A DNA stretch of 64,000 nt, from contig NZ_JASJUU010000003.1 of NCBI RefSeq assembly GCF_030125375.1, forward strand, positions 448,247 to 512,246, given 5' to 3'. Within the stretch, counting starts at the first letter, position 1; every line of letters begins with the position of its first letter. Under the pieces are notes generated by a model. The model did no database searches, was not told the DNA's origin, and worked only from the letters and a program-made list of their open reading frames with translations. Positions 45,255 through 52,923 of this stretch are shown here, one piece after another. A program made the translations under genes and the position numbers. This DNA is from Pseudoalteromonas umbrosa. GTDB lineage: Bacteria; Pseudomonadota; Gammaproteobacteria; Enterobacterales; Alteromonadaceae.

Positions 45255-45764
45255 ATGAAAAGATACTTGATGATAATTTACCTATCGTTACTGGCTTCAT
45301 GCACTACGCATGGAGTTGGTAGCAGCCCAAAAATTGAGTTTCAAAAATATGAAAAAGTAAAGCGAAAAATGGTTAAACTTTTTCCAGATTACAAGAAAAA
45401 GTCAGAAGTCAGAGAGCTAATAGAGCTAACGATTTCATCTGATGTTGAACTTTTTGCATTAAGTTTAAACAAGTCAACAACTTTGAGAGCGAGTATTGGT
45501 TTGTGTGAAGATGGAAAGGACATGCCGGAGTTAGCTTTCAATTCGGTTTTTTTAGATGGGAAAACAATAGAATACTATTTGATTAATGACCATGAACCTA
45601 GCGTCGAAGGCAAAGCTGACTTTAAATATCAACTTTATATAAACTACGCTGTTTTAAAAAAACAAATTAAGGTGCAAGATACTTTATGCGCTGAAATAAT
45701 AGGTTCTAGCTATGGAAATTATTTTAGATCGAATGTAATTGAGTTGCCTTTGGATAATTACTGA
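45255..45764 (+). CDS. putative immunity lipoprotein for Rhs-CT 2
   Basis: A 169-aa protein with a lipoprotein signal (MKRYLMIIYLSLLASC, Cys-16). The rest is soluble and includes several Lys-rich stretches (KYEKVKRKMVKLFPDYKKK). It starts 10 bp after the Rhs-CT 2 stop. Periplasmic lipoproteins are the usual immunity type for phospholipase effectors, which agrees with the toxin prediction. I recognise no family; the role is inferred from context. Confidence 0.55.
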   Translation: MKRYLMIIYLSLLASCTTHGVGSSPKIEFQKYEKVKRKMVKLFPDYKKKSEVRELIELTISSDVELFALSLNKSTTLRASIGLCEDGKDMPELAFNSVFLDGKTIEYYLINDHEPSVEGKADFKYQLYINYAVLKKQIKVQDTLCAEIIGSSYGNYFRSNVIELPLDNY

Positions 45765-45796
45765 ACTTCAAATTAATTATACAAGATACGCAATCT

Positions 45797-45880
45797 AAAG
45801 CCCCAGAATTAGCTGGGGCTTTTTCATGTTTGGTCGCGTTTCGCCGATTTTTTGGTCACGCCTATCTGACCTGTGTGGTC
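45797..45880. repeat. cassette-end module, copy 3 (terminator plus GGTC units)
   Basis: Hairpin AAAGCCCCAG...CTGGGGCTTTTT (45797-45824) followed by GGTC units at 45832, 45854 and 45877 (spacing 22 and 23 bp). The sequence then passes, about 30 bp later, into the left end of the Y1 transposase element. Confidence 0.85.
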
Positions 45881-45940
45881 GCATCTATCGACTTTATAGC
45901 AATAAACATGACACCCATCTTAATTTGGAAATAGTTTAAG

Positions 45941-45987
45941 AAGCCGTCTATGCTTTAATGAATGTTAAAGTATGGATGGCTTTTTTT
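45941..45987 (+). terminator. hairpin with T run directly before the transposase start codon
   Basis: AAGCCGTCTATGCTTT (45941-45956) pairs with AAAGTATGGATGGCTT (45967-45982) through 16 pairs including G-U, followed by TTTTTTT just before the ATG at 45988. It should block incoming transcripts, as reported for IS200. It is conserved in the remnants at 34305 and 49874. Confidence 0.75.
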
Positions 45988-46959
45988 ATGGCAATAGCAA
46001 GGAAGAGACAAGTTAGCTTGGTGGATACTAAGTATTATCACTGTATATCACGGTGCGTTAGACGCGCGTTTTTATGCGGAGAAGATAAAGTAACAGGCAA
46101 GTCATTTGAACATCGAAGAGGGTGGGTTGAAGAGAAGCTACTACAACTAGCCAAGGTGTTTTGCATTGATGTATGTGCTTATGCGGTAATGAGTAATCAT
46201 ACGCATATTGTTTTACATGTTGATGATAAAAAAGCAAAACGTTTAAATGATAAATCTATCCTGATTCGCTGGCATAAACAATTTAAAGGGACTTGGCTGA
46301 CTCATAAGTTTGTCAGTGGAGATTCATTGACAAACTCAGAACGTTGTTTGCTGTCAGAGCTGATAGAGGAATACAGAAATCGCCTAGCGGATATCAGCTG
46401 GTTTATGCGAACGCTCAATGAAGATATCGCACGTAAAGCCAACAAAGAAGATGGTTGCACAGGCCGTTTTTGGGAGGGGCGCTTTAAATCACAAGCCTTG
46501 TTAGATGAAGCCGCGTTGGCAGCGTGCTTAGCATATGTTGATTTGAATCCAGTCAGAGCTAAAATGGCAGAAACCCCAGAAGAGTCAGACCACACCAGTA
46601 TCAAAAAGCGTATTGAGACAGCAAAAGTAGGTAAGCAGCCTAAGTCACTCATGCGTTTTGCAGGTAATCCAAGAAAACACATGCCAAAGGGGTTACCGTT
46701 CGAATTCAAATATTATGTCGAGCTTGTTGACTTAACAGGTCGATGTATGCGTGAAGACAAACGTGGATTTATCACAGACTCTCAGCCCATTTTAGCAAGA
46801 CTTAATATCCAACCAGAAAATTGGCTAAAACTCACCACCCAGTTTACAGAAGTGTTTAAAGGTTCTGTAGGTAGGTCAGACGCTAAGCAAAAATATTGTG
46901 AACACTTAAAGTTAAAACGACGAGCAAATTTAACGCAGTGTAGTGTATTGCTCGCATAG
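45988..46959 (+). CDS. REP-associated tyrosine transposase (Y1, RAYT), complete
   Basis: A 323-aa transposase of the Y1_Tnp (IS200-like, HUH) group. The conserved start [33 protein letters not shown] is typical of RAYTs. The HUH site is in YAVMSNHTHIVLHVDD (about residue 72), the helix with FWEGRFKSQALLDE comes later, and the nucleophile Tyr is expected in YVDLNPVRAKMAET (about 187). These proteins bind and move or spread short palindromic REP sequences. The start at 45988 is chosen because the N-terminus matches the family; an ATG 10 codons before it lies within the hairpin. There is no obvious ribosome site, in line with tight control. Confidence 0.88.
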   Translation: MAIARKRQVSLVDTKYYHCISRCVRRAFLCGEDKVTGKSFEHRRGWVEEKLLQLAKVFCIDVCAYAVMSNHTHIVLHVDDKKAKRLNDKSILIRWHKQFKGTWLTHKFVSGDSLTNSERCLLSELIEEYRNRLADISWFMRTLNEDIARKANKEDGCTGRFWEGRFKSQALLDEAALAACLAYVDLNPVRAKMAETPEESDHTSIKKRIETAKVGKQPKSLMRFAGNPRKHMPKGLPFEFKYYVELVDLTGRCMREDKRGFITDSQPILARLNIQPENWLKLTTQFTEVFKGSVGRSDAKQKYCEHLKLKRRANLTQCSVLLA

Positions 46960-47225
46960 TCTTTAATATGCATTAACATCCTAATTTCAACGTGACTTTT
47001 AAAAGTTACGTGGTTAGTCATGCCTGAAATCCCAAAAAGTTATCAAGTTAAGCAATTTATCAAAGGTTCAAAGCGACTTGAGCTATTTTTAGTGGTTTGT
47101 TTCTGCTTTGAAACATGTCGAGGTGTAGTTGTGATATAAATTTAGATGGGTGTCATGTAAAGTGCATTCACCAAACCTGAAAGATTATCCAAAACCCGTA
47201 TACGAATTTAAAGGAGATAGATGAG

Positions 47226-47501
47226 TTGAAGCTTACAATGACTATTTTATTTTTTTTAGCATTATTTACTGCAAAGTTTTTAGTAATTGACTCTAAAGAG
47301 ATGTTGAAAGAAGATAAATTTAATTATGATATTGAAATAATAAATAGTGCGATGAAAGTCTATTTTAAAAAAAATGGTAAAAATGTTGACGCTATAGAAG
47401 AATTAGTCCCGAAGTATTTAAGTGCGATACCTAATTGTCCATACGAAGGGGCTTATATGTTGAAAGAAAGGAATAGTGAATCAATTGTCATATGCGATTG
47501 A
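47226..47501 (+). CDS. small secreted or membrane-anchored protein, orphan cassette gene
   Basis: A 91-aa protein with an N-terminal hydrophobic stretch (MTILFFLALFTAKFLVI) and a short soluble domain (AIEELVPKYLSAIPNCPYEGAYML, ending VICD) with two Cys. The C-terminal part resembles the end of pseudopilin-like proteins (VPxYLxxIPxCPxxGxY), but there is no prepilin cleavage motif. AAGGAG precedes a TTG start; an ATG 4 codons later is possible. It lies between two copies of the transposase 3' end in the cassette region, so it could be an orphan immunity gene. No family known. Confidence 0.5.
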   Translation: MKLTMTILFFLALFTAKFLVIDSKEMLKEDKFNYDIEIINSAMKVYFKKNGKNVDAIEELVPKYLSAIPNCPYEGAYMLKERNSESIVICD

Positions 47502-47517
47502 TTTTTTTAAGATTGTT

Positions 47518-48206
47518 TTTTTGGGAGGGGCGCTTTAAATCACAAGCCTTGTTAGATGAAGCCGCGTTGGCAGCGTGCTTAGCATATGTTGATTTGAATC
47601 CAGTCAGAGCTAAAATGGCAGAAACCCCAGAAGAGTCAGACCACACCAGTATCAAAAAGCGTATTGAGACAGCAAAAGTAGGTAAGCAGCCTAAGTCATT
47701 CATGCGTTTTGCAGGTAATCCAAGAAAACACATGCCAAAGGGGTTACCGTTCGAATTCAAATATTATGTCGAGCTTGTTGACTTAACAGGTCGATGTATG
47801 CGTGAAGACAAACGTGGATTTATCACAGACTCTCAGCCCATTTTAGCAAGGCTTAATATTCAGCCAGAGAATTGGCTAAAACTCACCACCCAGTTTACAA
47901 AAGTGTTTAAAGGTTCTGTAGGTAGGCTAGATGCTAAGCAAAAATATTGTGAACACTTAAAGTTAAAACGACGAGCAAATTTAACGCAGTGTAGTGCATT
48001 GCTCGCATAGTCTTTAATATGCATTAACATCCTAATTTCAACGTGACTTTTAAAAGTTACGTGGTTAGCCATGCCTGAAATCCCAACAAAGTTATCAAGT
48101 TAAGCAATTTATCAAAGGTCCAAAGCGAATTGAGCTATTTTTAGTGGTTTGTTTCTGCTTTGAAACATGTCGAGGTGTAGTTGTGATATAAATTGAGATG
48201 GGTGTC
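47518..48206 (+). pseudogene. 5'-truncated transposase copy B with complete 3' flank
   Basis: Nearly identical to 46467-47154 of the complete element (about 1 kb away), starting in the middle of the gene at FWEGRF and including the 3' end, palindrome and terminal GATGGGTGTC. The first 160 codons are absent, so no transposase can be made. A continuous frame from 47518 to the stop at 48010 remains open, with few substitutions (SFMRF, TKVFK), so the copy is recent. Confidence 0.9.
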
Positions 48207-48218
48207 ACGTAACGTGCA

Positions 48219-48586
48219 CATTTTAGCAAGGCTTAATATCCAACCAGAAAATTGGCTAAAACTCACCACCCAGTTTACAGAAGTGTTTAAAGGTTCTGTA
48301 GGTAGGCCAGATGCTAAGCAAAAATATTGTGAACACTTAAAGTTAAAACGACGAGCAAATTTAACGCAGTGTAGTGCATTGCTCGCATAGTCTTTAATAT
48401 GCATTAACATCCTAATTTCAACGTGACTTTTAAAAGTTACGTGGTTAGTCATGCCTGAAATCCCAAAAAAGTTATCAAGTTAAGCAATTTATCAAAGGTT
48501 CAAAGCGAATTGAGCTATTTTTAGTGGTTTGTTTCTGCTTTGAAACATGTCGAGGTGTAGTTGTGATATAAATTGAGATGGGTGTC
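48219..48586 (+). pseudogene. 5'-truncated transposase copy C with complete 3' flank
   Basis: Only the last 57 codons of the transposase (ILARLNIQPENWLKLTTQF onwards) plus the full 3' flank with the palindrome. It directly abuts copy B, separated by 12 bp of shared flank (ACGTAACGTGCA). The three copies end at the same point but begin at different points. Confidence 0.9.
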
Positions 48587-48656
48587 ACATAACGTGCATT
48601 TAATTTATCTTAAATTATTCAGATTTATGCACGGTAAAAAACTTTATCATGGATCA

Positions 48657-49178
48657 ATGTTGATGACTTTAAATGTTAGACTTTTATTTTGGGTGGTAAT
48701 TCTTTTAACTTTATTTGCATGTGGTAATAATAACTTAGAAAAAGAACGTGAGTTATTTATTAATAGTCAGGCTGTAAGAGATTGGAACTCGAAGGTAATT
48801 AAGCATAATGATAGTGTGGTTAGCGCACTTGAATATCTTAATAAAAACAAAAGCGTACACTATTCTCCTAAGCACTTTAAATACATAGGAGATGATTTAA
48901 TTCAAAGTGATCCTATTCACTATAAACATGCATTGTTTGCTTATGAGCTTGGAATACGTCATGGGAACACTCTCGATGATGGAACATCTGGATTTTCATT
49001 AATAAAAGAAAGGAGTGAGCTTTATTACTTTTCATACAGTGTAGTTTTATCTTCAGATACAAGCAGAGAAAATTTCAACAAAAAGTGTATCGACGGGAAG
49101 ATAGGTTTTTGTATTCACAAAAAGTTCAAAGGGTTACTTTTTATTTATGGTTTTCATGCGATAGAAAAGGGAAAATAA
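48657..49178 (+). CDS. orphan lipoprotein in the cassette region
   Basis: A protein of 173 residues counted from the ATG at 48657, with a lipoprotein signal (RLLFWVVILLTLFACGNN). The mature part has no recognised domain (SVVSALEYLNKNKSVHYSPKHFKYIG, ALFAYELGIRHGN). Start codons at 48627, 48657 and 48663 are possible; I prefer one that places the lipobox about 25 residues in. It follows transposase copy C and precedes another secreted protein gene by 2 bp. A role as orphan immunity protein for a lost Rhs toxin is likely but unproven. Confidence 0.5.
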   Translation: MLMTLNVRLLFWVVILLTLFACGNNNLEKERELFINSQAVRDWNSKVIKHNDSVVSALEYLNKNKSVHYSPKHFKYIGDDLIQSDPIHYKHALFAYELGIRHGNTLDDGTSGFSLIKERSELYYFSYSVVLSSDTSRENFNKKCIDGKIGFCIHKKFKGLLFIYGFHAIEKGK

Positions 49179-49180
49179 AC

Positions 49181-49684
49181 ATGACACCCACCTTAACTTT
49201 GAAAAAATTTAAAGTAATCTTTCTATATGTTTTGTTTTATTTTGTGCTCAAACCTACACTGGTTTTTGGAAATGAAGCTAAATATGTGGATTTGAAGACT
49301 GGTGATTATATATATGTAAAATCTACAAGCTCTATCCTTATTGAAGGAAAGTTTATTGAGAAAGTCTATATATGTACTGAAGATGATGAGTTTTTATGCT
49401 TGTTCAACAAATACTATAAATTCTCTTTTCCAAGTAAATACTCCGGAGAAGTGAAGTGGAGCTTTAAAGGGTTTAGATATTGTGTGGTCAGTTCCTTAGA
49501 AAAAGATAAGCAGTATCTGGTTTATATTTATGAAGGGGAAGAGTGCTCGGGTAGTGCAGTGGGTACCTTCTTATTTTCAGAAAGAGATGGATTAAAATAT
49601 ATATCAACTAATTATCTGATACCTAAAGGGGAGCTAAATATGGTATTGATTGAAGATAAAGGACTTTTTAAAATACAGAATTAA
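49181..49684 (+). CDS. secreted protein, orphan cassette gene
   Basis: A 167-aa protein with a signal peptide (MTPTLTLKKFKVIFLYVLFYFVLKPTLVFG), then a mostly beta mature domain with four Cys (YICTEDDEFLCLF, RYCVV, GEECSGSAVG). The ribosome site AAGGGA lies in the end of the previous gene, so the two are coupled. The start context ATGACACCCACCTTAACTTTG nearly matches the left end of the transposase element at 45908. A terminator of the cassette-end type follows. Possibly an immunity protein; no family recognised. Confidence 0.55.
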   Translation: MTPTLTLKKFKVIFLYVLFYFVLKPTLVFGNEAKYVDLKTGDYIYVKSTSSILIEGKFIEKVYICTEDDEFLCLFNKYYKFSFPSKYSGEVKWSFKGFRYCVVSSLEKDKQYLVYIYEGEECSGSAVGTFLFSERDGLKYISTNYLIPKGELNMVLIEDKGLFKIQN

Positions 49685-49708
49685 AAATATATAAAAAACA
49701 CCCAATCC

Positions 49709-49812
49709 AAAGCCCCAGTATACTTGCTGGGGCTTTTGTGTTTCTGGTCGCGTCTATCGACTTTCTGGTCCACACAGACCGCTATATAGAAGTGTATATA
49801 GCGGTCTGTGTG
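49709..49812. repeat. cassette-end module, copy 4, with long palindrome
   Basis: Hairpin AAAGCCCCAG...CTGGGGCTTTT (49709-49737), two GGTC units 21 bp apart (49746, 49767), then a perfect 18-bp inverted repeat with a 6-nt loop (49771-49812). The first two GGTC units of copy 2 are absent here. Confidence 0.85.
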
Positions 49813-49873
49813 ACCAACGGAGTCACTTTACTGTAGCAAAATTGACACCCATCTTAATTTGGGAATAGTGTAA

Positions 49874-49986
49874 GAAGCCGTCTATGCTTTAATGAATGTT
49901 AAAGTATGGGTGGCTTTTTTATGGCAATAGCAAAGAAGAGACAAGTTGGTTTGGTGGATGCCAAGTATCATCACTATATATCGTGA
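49874..49986 (+). pseudogene. 5' remnant of the Y1 (RAYT) transposase, copy D
   Basis: Left end sequence (GACACCCATCTTAATTTGGG at 49851), the hairpin with T run, and 21 codons of the transposase N-terminus from the ATG at 49921 (MAIAKKRQVGLVDAKY), then a stop at 49984. It is more diverged than the other copies. After it the accessory region ends. Confidence 0.8.
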
Positions 49987-50224
49987 TGCATAAAGCGCGT
50001 GAAAAATATGTAACACTCATTCAAGAGCAAGGTATGGCTGCTTGATGTTAAAGAATACCTCAGTCTGGAGTTGTATTAGGGAGTAATATTATCGGAGTAG
50101 ATCTTAATTATTGTTCTACTTTTATCTAAATATCCATCTGCCATTTATTGATGATTAAACTCTATATTAAAAGGGTTGATACCCTATATCAGTAATATCA
50201 ACCCGTTAAATCAATACTTGATTC

Positions 50225-50470
50225 TTACCACGGATATCCTGTTGTTGATGTTAAAAGCATGCCACCTTGCCACTCGCAGTTTCTGCGTTCTACGGCGATA
50301 TCACCTGAGAAATAAGAAATCCCGAAATTCAGCACTTTACCGCCTTTTTTACAAACATAATAAGTTTTTTGTGCAAACTGTGGGGCTACTCCTTCTTCTG
50401 CTGCGACGTTAGCCTGAGCCGTTGCAGAAAATATAGTAAGTGCTGAAACTGAAGCGAGTAATAATTTCAT
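50225..50470 (-). CDS. small secreted two-Cys protein, unknown
   Basis: An 81-aa protein with a good Sec signal peptide (MKLLLASVSALTIFSATAQA). The mature 60 residues contain two Cys (YYVCKKGGKVLNFG, ERRNCEWQGG) that could form a disulphide. AAGGAA precedes the ATG. It stands alone, at the right edge of the cassette region. No similarity is recognised; it could be a periplasmic inhibitor or a host-range factor, but that would be a guess. Confidence 0.6.
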   Translation of the reverse strand: MKLLLASVSALTIFSATAQANVAAEEGVAPQFAQKTYYVCKKGGKVLNFGISYFSGDIAVERRNCEWQGGMLLTSTTGYPW

Positions 50471-51449
50471 ATTAATTTCCTTTTTTAATGTATAGATATT
50501 GTTTTTTCGTGTTTTTTAAATGGTAGTTTTTATTTTAAATATTGTTTTAAATTGTGGTTGTTGTCAATGGTTTGTTTTTGTTCTTATTGGTTTGTGAAAT
50601 GTAATTCGCACATTAATTTTCTGCTGATTTCAACCCTGTTTTGCTGTGTGTTTTTATTTTTTAAATATAAAAAAATTAATTTTCTATATTGTGTTGTAAT
50701 GGGGCCTCTCTTTAGTTTTTCGGTTTTATTACAAATGTAAGTTTTTAGTGGTGTTATGATTTGTAAAAAATAAAACAAATTAAAACAATGATTTGGTTTT
50801 TTTTGAGGCTTTCGACATTAAAAATAAATCGGAAATAGTATCAAGGTTGGCGGGTAGACTTTTGAGTGAAAAATGAGAGCGAATTTTAGTTTATAAAAAT
50901 AATAATGGAGTATTTTTTAGTGTCAAATCCCTTGTTTCTATTTAGCTAATGTATTTATTGGTTCCTTATTTTTATCAAAAAAATAAATTCAATATTGACA
51001 ACCAAGTATTGGCGAAAAACAGATATGGCCATGTTCCTATGCCATTTCGTTAGCAGATATCAAGTCAAGTACCTACTGAATTAGTTTGGTTATTACCTGT
51101 AGGTGGTTAGGTTAAAAAGATAAATTGTTATTAAAGCAAATAACTTTTATCTAGAGCAGTAGCTTGGGCAAGCGGATGCAAATGCAAAATTTGTTCATGC
51201 AAGTTATATATTTTTTCTTTAGTCCGAATGTTCGGTTAAGGAAGTGAGAGTTCATAATATGAACTTTGTCTTTTTTGGGTAGTTCTGGTGTGCAAAGCCA
51301 CCGTATTTTTATTTATCGATGACTCAAATGACTGAATGTTCACTTTTAGCGATACTGTTTATTGACTGTTCATAGAGAGTTTTCGAAACAAGCATTATAA
51401 ACGTTTATTTCTGCACCACCATGGGTGGAAATGAACAGTCAATATAAAA
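50471..51449. other. long AT-rich stretch without recognised genes
   Basis: About 980 bp of very AT-rich DNA. Short frames here have poor codon use and no ribosome sites. An inverted-repeat element at 51361-51443 is listed separately. I see nothing else supportable. Confidence 0.5.
51361..51443. repeat. 83-bp inverted-repeat element
   Basis: A perfect 13-bp inverted repeat (ATTGACTGTTCAT, 51361-51373, and its complement 51431-51443) encloses 57 bp that hold a small CCACC/GGTGG hairpin. It lies 7 bp beyond the stop of the 47-aa gene on the minus strand. It may be a small non-autonomous repeat or an mRNA 3' structure. Confidence 0.55.
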
Positions 51450-51593
51450 TTAGCTCTCTTTTTGCTCTTTGGCTTTGAGCTTTTTGTCTTGATCAAAATG
51501 CCATTTGACCGCAAAGAACCCAGCTATACCCAACGCAATTACTTTTACGCCCATAAAAATATATGGGAAAAAATCAGACCAATGTTGTTCCAT
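51450..51593 (-). CDS. small membrane protein of 47 aa
   Basis: A short minus-strand gene. It encodes MEQHWSDFFPYIFMGVKVIA followed by LGIAGFFAVKWHF and a Lys/Glu-rich tail (DQDKKLKAKEQKES). One predicted membrane helix (about residues 10-29) and a charged cytoplasmic tail. GGAG lies 8 bp before the ATG. It is a plausible regulatory or accessory membrane peptide of the kind found near transporters and secretion systems. Its neighbours do not indicate a function. Confidence 0.65.
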   Translation of the reverse strand: MEQHWSDFFPYIFMGVKVIALGIAGFFAVKWHFDQDKKLKAKEQKES

Positions 51594-52163
51594 CACACAC
51601 TCCACAAAATTACATGTCACTTACCACAATAAAGAGCGACGTTGTAAAACTGCCTTTTCGAATATTAATTCTGTTTGCCTAGGCCTTTGTATGCCCATCG
51701 TCATACTTTATTGGTCTAGCCGTTGGGCTATGGCAATTTTTTATAAATACTGCTCGCTCGAGTCGACAATATATTGATCTAGGATAAGATTGTCAAACTA
51801 TAATTAGAAATTGCAGAACTTTTAGAAATTTTTGAAACTTTGCTGTTTGATTAGCTCAACTTGGCTCTAATTTCATTCCATCAATGTGTGTATTTTTGGA
51901 AGTTTTTATTTTTTGGCTCTAAATCTTAGACTTGCTTGATGTGATGAATTAGTCACTTGACATTAATAAAATCTTTCGAGTTGCAATGAGTCAGCGACAA
52001 AAGTGTGTAATGGCAAGGTCGGTGTAAATGACTAACATGCCATATTATTTTGTAGTTAAGATACATTACTCCGTTAATCAGCAGGTTTTAGTTTTAGTTG
52101 ATTCTGACATTTGATAATGTTTAGTCAGCATGATTGAGTTGTTGATTTTAAAAAGGTTATTTA
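51594..52163. other. intergenic stretch
   Basis: Promoter region for the 47-aa gene on the left and for def on the right, with an AT-rich middle. A frame of 90 codons on the plus strand at 51505-51777 overlaps the 47-aa gene in antisense and has no ribosome site. Nothing else is seen. Confidence 0.45.
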
Positions 52164-52712
52164 ATGAAATCTCTAAGTAAATCTAATCAGCCTAATATTG
52201 CTCAACTTGGGCACCCCGTGTTGCGAAAAGAGGCGAAGGTTGTTGACAATATCTTGTCCGATGAATGTCAAATGTTGATTGAAGAAATGATGTTATCGGT
52301 TGAAAAGGCAAATGGAGTAGGCCTAGCAGCTCCACAAATTTATCGGAGTTTACAGGTATTTATAATGTGCTCTAAACCGAGCGTTCGATACCCAAATGCA
52401 CCTAGTATGGCGCCAACAGCAATCATTAACCCTAAGATTATTGAAGTAAGTGATGAGTTAGAAAAAGGGTGGGAAGGGTGCTTAAGTGTACCAAGTATGC
52501 GTGGTTTAGTACCTAGGCATAAACGTATAAAGGTGAGATATTATGATCAGCAGGGCAAGAGGCACACAAGGGTGTTTGATAACTTTATTGCTCGTATTTT
52601 TCAACATGAATTGGATCACTTGAATGGCTTGACCTTTATTGACCGATTAGAGTCAACACAGGACTTGGTGAGCGAAAGTTATTGGTATGAGAACTTTGCG
52701 ACTAAGTCATAG
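52164..52712 (+). CDS. def: peptide deformylase
   Basis: A 182-aa iron/zinc hydrolase that removes the formyl group from N-terminal Met of new proteins. All three motifs are present: GVGLAAPQI (motif 1), EGCLSVPSMRGLV (motif 2, metal-binding Cys) and FQHELDHLNGL (motif 3, HExxH). Def is usually next to fmt; here it stands alone, so it may be a second deformylase of the chromosome. A clear terminator follows at 52834. Confidence 0.93.
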   Translation: MKSLSKSNQPNIAQLGHPVLRKEAKVVDNILSDECQMLIEEMMLSVEKANGVGLAAPQIYRSLQVFIMCSKPSVRYPNAPSMAPTAIINPKIIEVSDELEKGWEGCLSVPSMRGLVPRHKRIKVRYYDQQGKRHTRVFDNFIARIFQHELDHLNGLTFIDRLESTQDLVSESYWYENFATKS

Positions 52713-52833
52713 ATTTATAATTTTCTATTTCCTATCGACTTTAACTTTTATTAATAATTATCTCTAATCTCAACTTCTTAATAACGTTATTTGATATTGA
52801 AAAATTATTTAAGTCTGGGAGTTTCTAAAAAAC

Positions 52834-52857
52834 CCTAACATGAGTTAGGGCTTTTTC
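52834..52857. terminator. intrinsic terminator
   Basis: CCCTAAC, a 4-nt loop and GTTAGGG, then CTTTTT; the left flank is AAAAAA, so it can act in both directions between def and the next minus-strand gene. Confidence 0.85.
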
Positions 52858-52923
52858 TATTCAAAACAGCTTAACCACTTTAGTTAGTGCTGCCATTTTA
52901 TTGTAATGGGTATTTTGAAAGTT

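Larger units (their letters stand above)
45910..47154 (+). mobile_element. RAYT / IS200-like Y1 transposase element, complete copy A
   Basis: A 1245-bp unit. The left end is GACACCCATCTTAATTTG and the right end mirrors it (AAATTTAGATGGGTGTC), giving imperfect inverted ends. Inside are a 16-bp hairpin with a T run directly before the ATG, the transposase gene, and a near-perfect palindrome ACGTGACTTTTAAAAGTTACGT (46990-47011) in the 3' flank. Partial copies occur at 34302, 47518, 48219 and 49874. Confidence 0.75.
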
